Position numbers and translations under genes: made by a program. Shown here piece by piece: positions 1 through 8,756 of a stretch of 64,000 nt of DNA. The stretch comes from Roseiarcus sp036488815. GTDB taxonomy: Bacteria > Pseudomonadota > Alphaproteobacteria > Rhizobiales > Beijerinckiaceae. The notes under the pieces were generated by a model. It searched no databases and was not told the origin of the DNA. It saw nothing but the letters and a program-made list of their open reading frames with translations. Within the stretch, counting starts at the first letter, position 1; each line of letters starts with the position of its first letter. The DNA lies in NCBI GenBank assembly GCA_036488815.1, contig DASXGX010000044.1, forward strand, positions 1-64,000, read 5' to 3'.

Positions 1-551
1 CGCGCGCCGTTGGGCGCGCCGACATAGTGGTCGAACCGCCCGGCGATATAGGCGCTCTCGAACAGGAAGACGTCCGTCAGCGGCGCCGCGAGCTTCTCGG
101 CCGACATGTAGGCCCGGTGCAGGAGCGAGCCGGGGCGATAATTGAAGCTGCCGCCGTGCGGCGTGTAGGCGCGGATGGCGTCGCGCTGTCCTGCGAGCCG
201 GCTGAAGCGGGCGTAGACGCCGCCCTTCGAGCCGTGCCCGTGGACGACGTCGGGATTGAGCTTGCCCATCCAGGCGCGCAAGCGCGCCATCGCCGCAAAG
301 TCGGACGGTCCGGGATTGCGATGGATCGGCGCCGTTGCGACGCCGAGCTTGAGGCCGCCGGGGATGCGCTGGAGCGCGTTCCGCACGCGCTCGCAATAGG
401 CGCCGCTGTCGAAGAACATACCGACTTCGTGGCCGCGGAGGGTCTGCTCGGCCGCAAGATCGACGACATGACGAAAAAGGCCGCCGAGCGGGGCGCGAAA
501 GACATGGACGATCCTCAGCTTGTCGGGATCGGCTTTGTTCGGGGCGGCCAT
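1..551 (-). CDS. Glycosyltransferase, GT-B fold (partial, cut by window edge)
   Basis: Only the first 183 residues are in the window; the gene runs off at base 1. The ATG at 551 opens a frame with no stop, reading MAAPNKADPDKLRIVHVFRA. That start is followed by the APLGGLFRHV loop and a VVHGHGSKGG stretch, both typical of the N-terminal Rossmann domain of GT4-type glycosyltransferases. It probably transfers a sugar to a lipid-linked exopolysaccharide intermediate on the cytoplasmic face of the inner membrane. It starts 42 bases after the export lipoprotein gene on the same strand, so the two are likely cotranscribed. The donor and acceptor cannot be told, because the C-terminal nucleotide-binding domain is missing here. 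Confidence 0.8.
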   Translation of the reverse strand, partial: MAAPNKADPDKLRIVHVFRAPLGGLFRHVVDLAAEQTLRGHEVGMFFDSGAYCERVRNALQRIPGGLKLGVATAPIHRNPGPSDFAAMARLRAWMGKLNPDVVHGHGSKGGVYARFSRLAGQRDAIRAYTPHGGSFNYRPGSLLHRAYMSAEKLAAPLTDVFLFESAYIAGRFDHYVGAPNGA

Positions 552-593
552 CGTTCCTACCTGGGGATGATGGCCTTTGCCTAACGCGATATC

Positions 594-1154
594 CTAAAAG
601 AACCGTTCCCGAACCTGAATGGTGTCGCCCGGCCGAACTGGGAAGGTGATGGGCACGGATGCGGTGACCGCCCGGCCGTCGATCATGCGGGTGAGGTCGA
701 CGCTGCTCTGCGCCCCGCGCGGGGTGAAGCCGCCCGCGACGGCGACCGCGTTCTCCACGGTCATGCCGTTGACGAACGGATATTGCCCAGCGGTCGTCAC
801 CTCGCCCAGCACGAAAAAGGGCCGATAGGCCTCGACTTCGACCGAAACGCTGGGTTCGCGCACATAGCCCTGGCGCAGTTTCGCCTCGATGGAGCGAGCG
901 AGTTCGGCGGTCGTCAGCCCTTGCGCGTGGACCAAGCCGATCAAGGGCATCGCGATGTTGCCCGCCCCGTCGACCGAGAAGGAATTGCTGAGATTGTCCT
1001 GGCCGAACACGATCACGCGGAGCCGGTCGCCGCTCGCGAGCTGATAGGGGGCGTTGATCGGCGTGCGCAGGGCGTCGGCGCTGTAGCGGGCGGTGGAGCA
1101 GCCGCTCAGAGCGGCGAGCCCGACGACCAATGCGACGCCGAGGATACGATTCAT
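594..1154 (-). CDS. Polysaccharide export outer-membrane lipoprotein (Wza/ExoF-like)
   Basis: This 186-residue protein starts with a lipoprotein signal peptide whose lipobox is LSGC (Cys about residue 19). A Poly_export domain follows (YQLASGDRLRVIVFGQDNLS, about residues 38-57, through the AELARSIEAKL region). A single SLBB-type segment comes next (FFVLGEVTTAGQYPFVNGMT). Members of this family form the outer-membrane channel for secreted polysaccharide. It is short compared with Wza (about 380 residues), as is usual for rhizobial-type export proteins with one SLBB repeat. It is divergent from the Wzz-like gene at 1315 and probably forms an operon with the glycosyltransferase downstream. Function is well supported by domain pattern; the polymer is unknown. 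Confidence 0.88.
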   Translation of the reverse strand: MNRILGVALVVGLAALSGCSTARYSADALRTPINAPYQLASGDRLRVIVFGQDNLSNSFSVDGAGNIAMPLIGLVHAQGLTTAELARSIEAKLRQGYVREPSVSVEVEAYRPFFVLGEVTTAGQYPFVNGMTVENAVAVAGGFTPRGAQSSVDLTRMIDGRAVTASVPITFPVRPGDTIQVRERFF

Positions 1155-1314
1155 GACGAGACCGCGAGTGACTTGGCTTTAAAGCTTGATTTAGCCGGGC
1201 ATGGTTAACGAAAGGACAATAGCCGGGCGCAACGTCAGCCCGCTTAACGCGTCAGCAACCTTAATTGCCCATAAACGTCCGCAATTCGGCTGCGCGAGCC
1301 ATGTGGAGTAGCGG

Positions 1315-3450
1315 ATGAGCGGCGACGGACTGGGGGAAGGCGGCGGTTCGAGCGCGAAGGGCGAAACCATCGACCTCATGCGGCTGTCGCGGGCGCTGCT
1401 GCGCCGCAAGCGCTGGATCCTCGGGCCGACGCTGGTCTGCTTTGCGCTCGCGCTGGCGTTCGTCTTCGTCGTCAGCCCACGCTACACCGGCGTCGCCAAA
1501 GTGCTGCTGGAGAATCAGGAGAGCTACTTCACGCGGCCGGACAAGGCGACCGCCGATCCGGGGGAGAACTTCGACGACGAGGGCGTCCAGAGCCAGGCGG
1601 AGACGGTCGCGACCACCGAACTCGCCCGGCAGGCCGTCGCCAAACTCGATCTCGCCCAGCGCGACGAGTTCAATCCTAAATCGCCGCCTAATCCGCTCGG
1701 CCTTATCCTCGGCCTGTTCGGCGGCCGCCCGGCGCCGGACCGGGTGGTCGACGCCTTTCTCTCTCGCCTCACCGTGTTTCCGATCACAAAATCGCGCGTG
1801 TTGCAGATCGAATTCGTCAGCGAGGATCCGGCTCTCGCGGCGCGCGGCGCCAACACGGTCGCAGACCTTTATCTGACGCAGCAACAGGACGCGAAGCGGA
1901 ATGAGGCGAAGGCGGCTTCCTCATGGCTGTCGCAGAAGATCGAGGAGCTCCGCGGCAAGGTCGCGGACGCGGAGGCGAAGCTCGAAGCCTTTCGCGCCAA
2001 TTCCGGCTTGTTCGCGGGCGCGAACGGCTTGAACGGGCCGGCCCAGCAATTGGCCGACCTCAACACCCAACTGGCTTCAGCGCGTGCGCGTCAGGCCGAC
2101 GCGGCCGCCAAGGCGAAGGCGCTGCGTGTCCTGCTGCACGACGGGCGGCTCGACGAAATTGCTGGCGTGGCGCAGGACGAATCGTTGCGACGCTTCTTCG
2201 AACAGCGCGTCGCCCTGAAGGCCCAGATCGCGCTGGAAGCGCGAACGCTGTTGCCGCAACATCCGCGCATGAAGGAGCTCGCCGGCGAGCTTGCCGGGCT
2301 CGACGCGGAAATGCGCCTGGCCGCGTACAAAGTGGTGACCGCGCTCGAAAACGACGCCAAGGTCGCCGCCGACCAGGTGGACGGTCTGAACGGCCTCCTC
2401 GCCGCGCAATCGAAGACGGTCGCGACCGGTAATCTCGACGAGGCGCGGCTGCGGGAACTCGATCTCGACGCGAGCACGGCGCGCCAGCAGCTCGAATCCT
2501 ATATGGAGAAATATCGCGAAGCGGTGGCGCGCGAGGCGGACAACGCCGCCCCGGCGGACGCGCGCATCATCGCCAGCGCCCCCGAGCCGCGGACGCCGAC
2601 CTTTCCCAAGAAGGTCCCGACGGTGCTGCTCGCCACGCTCGCAGGCTTCCTCATTTCGCTTGGCGTCGTCGCCGCGCACACGCTGGCGACCGACGCGGGC
2701 GAAGAGGAGGCGCCTGAGTCCGATGAGCGCGCTTCGACCGCGCCAGTGGACGCGCAGGGCCAGACTGTCCCATCTGCGGTGGAACCGCCCTCAGACATTG
2801 AGGCCAAGGCGATCGACGCAGCTGCGGCCGTCGAGGCGACCGACGTCGTCGAAGCGCCCGATTGCTATTCTTCGCCGGAGGCGCTCGCCGAGCGGCTTCG
2901 CGAGACCGGGACGGCGGACGGCGCCGTCATCAGCATCTTGGCGGGAGCGGGCACCGGACGCACGCTCGCTTTGGCGCTGAGCGCCGCGCGCGCGCTCGCC
3001 AAACATGGACGCACGGCGCTGGTTGATCTCGGCGTGTCGCAGGACTGGCTTTCGGACGTCGTCGATCGTGAGGGCGAGGGCGAAGGACGGCTCGCCGGCG
3101 TGGCGGAGCTGCTCGCTGGCCGCGCGTCGTTTGAGGAGATCATCCATCGCGATCTTTCCTCCGCGCTCGACATCGTCCCGGCCGGGGCGGGGGCGATCGA
3201 ACTCGAGGGCCTCGGCGAGGCGCTGACGGCTCTCGGGTCGAGCTATCAATTTGTCGTGCTGCACGCCTCGGACTGGCGCGCTCCAGAGGTCGGCGCGGCG
3301 CTCGAGGCGGTCGCAGCCTTCGTCATGGTCGCGCCGGCCCGCCGCCTCGAATCCGCTCTGCAGCGCCTGCGCGCCGCCCTGGAGGAAACCTCCATCGTCA
3401 CCATCGGCCTCGCCTCGGGCGACCGCTCCCGGATCGAGCGCGCCGCCTGA
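1315..3450 (+). CDS. Polysaccharide copolymerase, Wzz/GumC/ExoP-like with degenerate kinase domain
   Basis: This 711-residue inner-membrane protein should control chain length and export of exopolysaccharide together with the lipoprotein encoded divergently. It has an N-terminal transmembrane helix (WILGPTLVCFALALAFVFVV, about residues 34-57), a long periplasmic coiled-coil region (about 190-400) and a second helix (VLLATLAGFLISLGVVAAHT, about 439-458). The cytoplasmic C-terminal domain resembles bacterial tyrosine kinases. However, the Walker A is GAGTGRT (544-550) with Arg in place of Lys, the Walker A-prime Asp pair is not conserved (VDLG), and there is no C-terminal tyrosine cluster. It is therefore unlikely to be an active kinase. 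The start ATG follows a GGAG at about 9 bases. Confidence 0.85.
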   Translation: MSGDGLGEGGGSSAKGETIDLMRLSRALLRRKRWILGPTLVCFALALAFVFVVSPRYTGVAKVLLENQESYFTRPDKATADPGENFDDEGVQSQAETVATTELARQAVAKLDLAQRDEFNPKSPPNPLGLILGLFGGRPAPDRVVDAFLSRLTVFPITKSRVLQIEFVSEDPALAARGANTVADLYLTQQQDAKRNEAKAASSWLSQKIEELRGKVADAEAKLEAFRANSGLFAGANGLNGPAQQLADLNTQLASARARQADAAAKAKALRVLLHDGRLDEIAGVAQDESLRRFFEQRVALKAQIALEARTLLPQHPRMKELAGELAGLDAEMRLAAYKVVTALENDAKVAADQVDGLNGLLAAQSKTVATGNLDEARLRELDLDASTARQQLESYMEKYREAVAREADNAAPADARIIASAPEPRTPTFPKKVPTVLLATLAGFLISLGVVAAHTLATDAGEEEAPESDERASTAPVDAQGQTVPSAVEPPSDIEAKAIDAAAAVEATDVVEAPDCYSSPEALAERLRETGTADGAVISILAGAGTGRTLALALSAARALAKHGRTALVDLGVSQDWLSDVVDREGEGEGRLAGVAELLAGRASFEEIIHRDLSSALDIVPAGAGAIELEGLGEALTALGSSYQFVVLHASDWRAPEVGAALEAVAAFVMVAPARRLESALQRLRAALEETSIVTIGLASGDRSRIERAA

Positions 3451-3522
3451 GTCCCGCGATTGTCAAAACGCCTCGTTTGGATCAATGGTCGCGACCGTTG
3501 GCCGTGACAAGAGGACAAAGCG

Positions 3523-4362
3523 ATGGCGCAAAAAGTTTGGTTCATCACCGGATGCTCGACTGGCTTCGGGCGGGAGCTGGCGCGCTACACGCTCGAACGG
3601 GGCGACAAGGTCGTCGTCACCGCGCGCAAGCCCGCCGAAATCGCCGACCTCGTGGCCGGGCGCGAGACGAATGCGCTGGCGCTCGAACTCGACGTGACGA
3701 AGTCGGGCGACATCGCCGCCGCGGTCGCCGCCGCCGAAGCGAAGTTCGGCCGCATCGACGTGCTCGTGAACAACGCCGGCATCGGCTATTTCGGCGCCGT
3801 CGAAGAGAGTGAAGACGCCGAAGTGCGGCGTATGTTCGAGATCAACTTCTGGGGCCTCGCGAACATGTCGCGCGCCGTCCTGCCGGGCATGCGCGCACGC
3901 CGGTCCGGCCACATCGTCAACATCTCCTCGATGGGCGGGATGCGCGGCGCGCCGGCCGTCGGCTATTACAACGCGACCAAGTTCGGACTGGAGGGGCTCT
4001 CGGAAGCTCTGGCGCAGGAAGTCGAGCCGCTTGGGATCAAGGTTCTGATCGTCGAGCCGAGCGGCTTTCGCACCGACTGGGCAGGGCGCTCCGCCAACCA
4101 GACGCCGCATCCGATCGCCGACTACGATGCGACCGCCGGCGCCCGCCAGCGCGCGATCCGGGGCTACAGCGGCAAGCAGCCTGGCGACCCCATCCGCGCG
4201 GCGGCCGCGATCGTCGAAGCGGTGGAAGCCGAGAACCCGCCGCTCCGGCTGATGCTCGGCAAGGCTGCGCTCGCCGCGGGGCGCGCCAAGGTCGAGGCCC
4301 TTCGCAAGGATTTCGAGGATTGGGCGGCGGTTTCGGAGGGCGCCGACTATCCACAGGGTTGA
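3523..4362 (+). CDS. Short-chain dehydrogenase/reductase (SDR) family oxidoreductase
   Basis: This 279-residue NAD(P)-dependent oxidoreductase has a classical SDR fold. It shows the cofactor motif TGCSTGFG (residues 9-16), NNAG (83-86), a catalytic Ser region (NISSMGG) and the catalytic pair YNATK (Tyr149, Lys153). The length fits classical SDRs that carry a C-terminal extension. The gene follows an AAGAGG-type ribosome-binding site. It lies 72 bases after the Wzz-like gene on the same strand, but nothing ties it to polysaccharide synthesis. The substrate cannot be predicted. Confidence 0.88.
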   Translation: MAQKVWFITGCSTGFGRELARYTLERGDKVVVTARKPAEIADLVAGRETNALALELDVTKSGDIAAAVAAAEAKFGRIDVLVNNAGIGYFGAVEESEDAEVRRMFEINFWGLANMSRAVLPGMRARRSGHIVNISSMGGMRGAPAVGYYNATKFGLEGLSEALAQEVEPLGIKVLIVEPSGFRTDWAGRSANQTPHPIADYDATAGARQRAIRGYSGKQPGDPIRAAAAIVEAVEAENPPLRLMLGKAALAAGRAKVEALRKDFEDWAAVSEGADYPQG

Positions 4363-4472
4363 GGGCCTCGCTCCCCTAACCTGCGAAAAACTGGGGTGAG
4401 GGATTAATCCTCTCACAATCAATCTAACGCATGGTCATCCTCCACATGCATCTCGTATAAGAGATCCTTTCG

Positions 4473-6206
4473 ATGATGACCGGCGTTGGGGCGTCCGCTC
4501 CTTTGGGAAACCAAAGCGGGGAAACGCTGTTCGATTTCGAAAATTGGGTTCGCCAAGCGCCCTCGATGCTGCATCTGACAGACGCCGCGGGGCGTCTCGT
4601 AAGCGTGAGCGAGGCTTGGCTGGCGAAGCTCGGCTACAGCCGCGAGGAGGCGGTCGGGCGACGGATTTCCGATTTTCTCGCTCCTGAATTCGCCGGGCCG
4701 GTGGGTCTGGGAAACGGCGAAGATCTGGCGGCCCAGATGGTCGCCAAGGACGGCCGCTTCATCGACGTGCTCTCGTCTGGCGTTCTCGATCAAGATTCGG
4801 GAGCGCCTCAAGGCCTCGCCGTGACAGCGATCGTCGACGTGACGGCGATGAAGGAGGCCCAACGCAAGCTGGCGGCGGGCGCGAGCCAATATCGAAGCCT
4901 CGTCGAGAATCAGGTCGAACTCGTGTCGCTCGCCACCGTCGAGGGTGAGTTTCTCTATGTGAACGAAGCTCACGCGCGCCACTTCGGAAAACGCGCGGAA
5001 GAGATCGTCGGCAAGAGCATTTTTGACTTCCAGCTGGAGGAGGGCCGCGTCAAGCTCAAAGAGCATCTGCGACGGGTCTGCGAGGCCCGAGGCAGCTTGA
5101 CGAACGAGAATCAGGTCGTCCTGCCGAATGGCGAAGTCCGCTGGACATCCTGGACGAATCGGGCGCTGCGAGACGAATTCGGCGAGGTGACGGCAATTCA
5201 TTCCGTCGGCCGCGACATTGAGCCGATCGTGGAGGCGGAACGCCGCCTCAAGGAGAGCGAGGCTCGCTACCGGCTTCTGGCCGAACACAGCACCGACATG
5301 GTGCTTGAGCTCGATGCGGATCTGCGGCGCCGCTACGTATCGCCCGCTTGTCGCGAGATATTCGGCTTCGAGCCGGAGGAACTGATCGGCGGCACGACCG
5401 GGGTGATGTCGCATCCCGAGGATTCCGAGCGGCTCGCCGACGCCTTGCAGGCGCTTTTGGACGGCCGCGCCGACCGCGAGACGGTGGTCTCACGCAGACG
5501 CCACCGCGACGGGCGCTGGATTTGGGTCGAGACGCGCTATCGCGCGGTCAGGGACGCGCAGAGCGGCGCGACGACCGGCATCATCGCCTCGGTGCGCGAC
5601 ATCTCAGAGCGCAAAGCGGTGGAGGATCGGCTCGCCGAGGCCAATCAGCTGCTCGAGGCGGCGGCGCGCGAGGACGGCCTGACCGGATTGGCGAACCGCC
5701 GGACCTTCGACGATGCGCTCGCCAGCGCGTATGGGCGCGCGCAGGGCGACAATCGAAACCTCAGCCTCATCATGATCGACGTCGACGGCTTCAAGCCGTT
5801 CAACGATCGCTATGGCCACCCGGCGGGGGACGAGTGCCTGCGCAGGATCGGCAAGACGCTCGCCGGAGCCCTCCTGCGTCCTGGCGACCTTGCGGCGCGG
5901 TACGGCGGTGAGGAATTCGCCTTGCTGCTGCCGGACACCGACGAACTCAGCGCGGCCGTGATCGCCGAGCAGATCCGCCGCACGGTGATGCAAATGGAGA
6001 TCAAGCACGAAGGCGCTGCGCGCCGGATCATGACGGTCAGCGCAGGCGTCGCCGCGATCGGACGCCGCGCCCACGAGGGGGGACCAGCGGCGCTGGTGCA
6101 AAGCGCCGATCGCGCGCTCTATCGCGCCAAGCGCGGCGGCCGCAACGCGGTGGTGCTCGCCTCGACGTCGCACGCCGCTGGCCTGATCTCGCCCGACGCG
6201 GCTTAA
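4473..6206 (+). CDS. PAS-domain diguanylate cyclase (GGDEF)
   Basis: This 577-residue cytosolic sensor makes cyclic di-GMP from two GTP. At least three PAS modules can be seen: about residues 20-130 (LHLTDAAGRLVSVSEAWLAK), 140-260 (LATVEGEFLYVNEAHARHFG) and 265-390 (LELDADLRRRYVSPACREIF). A GGDEF domain follows with active site GGEEF (478-482). The autoinhibitory I-site RPGD (469-472) lies exactly five residues upstream, so product feedback inhibition is expected. No EAL domain and no transmembrane segment were seen. Its place among exopolysaccharide genes fits c-di-GMP control of polymer synthesis or export, which is inference from position. The first of two adjacent ATG codons is annotated. 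Confidence 0.92.
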   Translation: MMTGVGASAPLGNQSGETLFDFENWVRQAPSMLHLTDAAGRLVSVSEAWLAKLGYSREEAVGRRISDFLAPEFAGPVGLGNGEDLAAQMVAKDGRFIDVLSSGVLDQDSGAPQGLAVTAIVDVTAMKEAQRKLAAGASQYRSLVENQVELVSLATVEGEFLYVNEAHARHFGKRAEEIVGKSIFDFQLEEGRVKLKEHLRRVCEARGSLTNENQVVLPNGEVRWTSWTNRALRDEFGEVTAIHSVGRDIEPIVEAERRLKESEARYRLLAEHSTDMVLELDADLRRRYVSPACREIFGFEPEELIGGTTGVMSHPEDSERLADALQALLDGRADRETVVSRRRHRDGRWIWVETRYRAVRDAQSGATTGIIASVRDISERKAVEDRLAEANQLLEAAAREDGLTGLANRRTFDDALASAYGRAQGDNRNLSLIMIDVDGFKPFNDRYGHPAGDECLRRIGKTLAGALLRPGDLAARYGGEEFALLLPDTDELSAAVIAEQIRRTVMQMEIKHEGAARRIMTVSAGVAAIGRRAHEGGPAALVQSADRALYRAKRGGRNAVVLASTSHAAGLISPDAA

Positions 6207-6224
6207 GCTTGATCCGCCCCCAGC

Positions 6225-6353
6225 CGTCATCGCGAGCGAAGCGCGGCGATCCAGAGATCGAGGCGTCGGCCGATTGAGGCGCGCACGGAACGACTCGCGG
6301 CTAGCTGGCGAGCCCTCGATCGCTGGATTGCTTCGCTTCGCTCGCAATGACGG
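6225..6353. repeat. Palindromic intergenic repeat with TCATTGCGAGCGAAGCGAAG-type ends
   Basis: The left end reads GTCATCGCGAGCGAAGCGCG and the right end is its near-perfect reverse complement (CTTCGCTTCGCTCGCAATGA). Inner arms CCAGAGATCGAGG and CCTCGATCGCTGG also pair. The whole is an imperfect inverted repeat of about 129 bases with a roughly 40-base centre. Elements with these terminal sequences are widespread between genes in alphaproteobacterial genomes. It sits between the diguanylate cyclase gene and a gene running the other way, so as RNA its hairpin could serve as a bidirectional terminator. Confidence 0.75.
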
Positions 6354-6377
6354 AGCCACGTAACTGTAAAGAACGCT

Positions 6378-7640
6378 CTAGATTCCGAGCGCGCCGCACA
6401 GGCGCCGCGATAGGGCGAGCAGCCGCGGAGACTGCTTGACGCGCCGCTTGATGCGCTGCTTCGCAAGATAGGCGAAGGCGGCCGCCGCGCCGAGCGGCGT
6501 GACGGCGTGGGCGCTGTCGAACAACTCTTCCCGCGCTTCGCAGGCTTCGCTCTTGTAGCGCGCTTCGCCCACGCCGAGATCGAGCGTGCGGAAGCCGCGC
6601 GCGATAGCGTCCTCCACGGCTGCGTGAACGATAAGCTCGCCCGGGCTGCTGCGCGCGATCTCAGGATCGGCGTCGAACGACAGGAACAGTCCGCTCAAGC
6701 GGTCCCCTGCGCTGAGCGCGCCAAAGGTCGCGACGATGCGCTCGCCCACCGTCAAGGCGTGAAGCTCCAGGCGCGGCGCGCCTTCGTCGAGCCCGCATCG
6801 GGCGAGCTGGGCGAGACATTCGCGGGCCGCCGTCGTCCCGTAGTCGTCGGCGACGCCGAGCGAGCGCATCCGAGCGCTCTTCTGCGCCTCGAAGGCGCGC
6901 AGGATGCGGTCCGCCTCGGCGGCCTCGGCGGCTCGCCGATGCACGAGCGGTCCGAGCGTCTCGAGCCGCTTGATTTTCTTGCGCTGCTTCTTCTGGGCGT
7001 CCTTCGAGGCATGGGCGTCGCGCCACGCCGAGAATTCGGCGGGGAGGGCGCTCTTGTAGGCGAAACTCGGGCTCGGCTGGCCGCGTATTCCCGCCATCGG
7101 GTTCGGCGCGCCCTGCCATTCCCAGGGTTGGTTGGCGAAGAGAAAGGCGTCGAGGCGCGGCGCGGCGGCGCGCGCGCCGGCGTCGAGCAGCGCCTTGACG
7201 GCCTCGTGCGACCAATCGAGGTCCGGCCGGAACAAGCCCATGCCGAAATTGGCGTCCTTGCCGCCGAGGAGGACGGCCAGACGCAACGGTCCGCCCGGCA
7301 GCCGCGCCAACGGCAGCAGCGCGGTCGGCGAGCCATCCTCGTCGCGGGCGACGATGATCAGGGGAGTGAGGCGGCGTTCTGCGCCGACGGTCTCCGCCCA
7401 GATACGGGCGAAGTCGAAACTCTGATAGGGGCTCGCCGCCGCCGAGCGCTCGATCTGCGTCCAAGGTTCGCGGGCGGCGGCGAACGAGTCGAAAATCTCG
7501 ACGCGCGCAAAGGCTGACCGGGGAGATGCGGCGCGGCGCGGGGCGCGAGGAACAATCGGCTCGGGGCGAAGAGCGGTCGCGAAGGGCAAGGCGGTCAATC
7601 CTGGGGCTGCGGCGAAGGAGCTTACCCGTGGAGAGGTCAA
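6378..7640 (-). CDS. CelD/BcsL-like GNAT-fold acyltransferase
   Basis: This protein of about 420 residues resembles the GNAT/FemAB-fold enzymes named CelD or BcsL and found in polysaccharide loci. It has an N-terminal substrate-recognition half (YQSFDFARIWAETV, SPTALLPLARLPG, GKDANFGMGLF). The C-terminal acetyltransferase-like half includes RLELHALTVGERIVATFGAL and FRTLDLGVGEARYKSEACEA. It may acylate exopolysaccharide or a precursor. There is no in-frame ATG near the start. TTG at 7640 is taken, and TTG at 7598 is an alternative; neither has a convincing ribosome-binding site. The start is therefore uncertain. It is divergent from the deacetylase gene, which begins 72 bases away. Confidence 0.78.
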   Translation of the reverse strand: MTSPRVSSFAAAPGLTALPFATALRPEPIVPRAPRRAASPRSAFARVEIFDSFAAAREPWTQIERSAAASPYQSFDFARIWAETVGAERRLTPLIIVARDEDGSPTALLPLARLPGGPLRLAVLLGGKDANFGMGLFRPDLDWSHEAVKALLDAGARAAAPRLDAFLFANQPWEWQGAPNPMAGIRGQPSPSFAYKSALPAEFSAWRDAHASKDAQKKQRKKIKRLETLGPLVHRRAAEAAEADRILRAFEAQKSARMRSLGVADDYGTTAARECLAQLARCGLDEGAPRLELHALTVGERIVATFGALSAGDRLSGLFLSFDADPEIARSSPGELIVHAAVEDAIARGFRTLDLGVGEARYKSEACEAREELFDSAHAVTPLGAAAAFAYLAKQRIKRRVKQSPRLLALSRRLCGALGI

Positions 7641-7712
7641 CGCTTGGTGTATCGGCCAGCCGTCATGACCGCCGGTAAAGCCTTGGCAACGCGCCAGCGG
7701 TAGGTTGCAGGC

Positions 7713-8756
7713 ATGGGAATGAAGAACCAGTTGATCGCCGCCGGCTTCACGGCTTTCCGCCTCAGCCGCCTGCACAAGGCGCTGGCGCCGATGACGCGCG
7801 GGCAGGGCGTCATTCTCATGTTTCATCGAGTGCGCCCCTTCGAGGACCCCGGCTTTGCGCCGAACCGGCTGCTCGAAATCACGCCGGAATCGCTCGACGC
7901 GGCGCTCGATCTGACGCGCCGCCTCGGCTTCGAATTCGTAACGCTCTCCGAAGCGCGCCGGCGCCTGGTCCACGGCGGCCGACGCTTCGCCGCGCTGACC
8001 TTCGACGACGGCTATCGCGATACACGCGATAACGCGCTGCCCGTGCTGGAACGGCACGAAGCGCCGTTCACGGTGTTCTTCGCCCCCGGCTTCATCGAGC
8101 GCACCGCGCGCCTGTGGTGGATCGAGCTCGAGGAAGCCGTGCGGCGGCTCGACGCGATCGCGTTCGAGCGCGACGGCGTCTGCCTGCGGCTGCCGGCGGG
8201 CAGCTTGCCCGAAAAGAACGCGGCCTTCGCGCGCATCTATTGGGCGTTGCGGGCCCGGCCCGAGCAGCAGTTGCTCGACGCCGCCGCCGCGCTGGCCCGG
8301 CAGGCCGGCGTCGACGGGACGGCGATCGCCGACGCGCTGTTCATGGACTGGAGCGAGGCGACCGCTTTCGCGCGGCATCCGCTCGTGTCGGCGGGCGCCC
8401 ACACGATGACGCACCGCATGTTGGCCAAATGGCCGGCCGACGTCGCGCGCGCGGAGATGGCGGAGTCCAAGGCGGCGCTCGAAGCGAGAATGGGGCCTAT
8501 CGAGGCGCTCGCTTACCCCGTGGGCGACCCGACGAGCGCCGGGCGGCGCGAATTCGAACTGGCGCGCGAGCTAGGCTTTTCCTGCGCGGTCACGACGCGG
8601 CCCGGGATGCTCTTTCCTGGCCATGCCGCCCATTTGACGGCGCTGCCGCGCGTCTCGGTGAACGGGCTCTGGCAGGGCGCCGGCGCGATGGAGACGCTCC
8701 TCTCCGGGGCGCCGTTCCTGCTATGGAATCGCGGCCGTAGGCTCAACGTCGCGTAG
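7713..8756 (+). CDS. Polysaccharide deacetylase (NodB homology domain)
   Basis: This 347-residue protein has the carbohydrate esterase family 4 signature: TFDDGYRD (Asp98-Asp99) as motif 1 and HTMTH (His230, His234) as the metal-binding motif 2. It is expected to remove N-acetyl groups from a polysaccharide or a lipid-linked intermediate. No signal peptide is evident, so it may act on the cytoplasmic side or be exported in another way. Its last 36 bases overlap, tail to tail, the end of the glycosyltransferase gene on the other strand. Position between two polysaccharide-type genes supports an exopolysaccharide role. Confidence 0.88.
   Translation: MGMKNQLIAAGFTAFRLSRLHKALAPMTRGQGVILMFHRVRPFEDPGFAPNRLLEITPESLDAALDLTRRLGFEFVTLSEARRRLVHGGRRFAALTFDDGYRDTRDNALPVLERHEAPFTVFFAPGFIERTARLWWIELEEAVRRLDAIAFERDGVCLRLPAGSLPEKNAAFARIYWALRARPEQQLLDAAAALARQAGVDGTAIADALFMDWSEATAFARHPLVSAGAHTMTHRMLAKWPADVARAEMAESKAALEARMGPIEALAYPVGDPTSAGRREFELARELGFSCAVTTRPGMLFPGHAAHLTALPRVSVNGLWQGAGAMETLLSGAPFLLWNRGRRLNVA

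Noticed and set aside
4425..4472. Promoter with TATAAG at 4456 for the diguanylate cyclase gene
   Set aside because: No acceptable -35 at the right spacing, so not listed as a feature.
7637..7819. Frameshift at the start of the CelD-like gene with an ATG in the neighbouring frame
   Set aside because: The peptide from that ATG stops after nine more residues and shows no link to the protein, so a TTG start is simpler.
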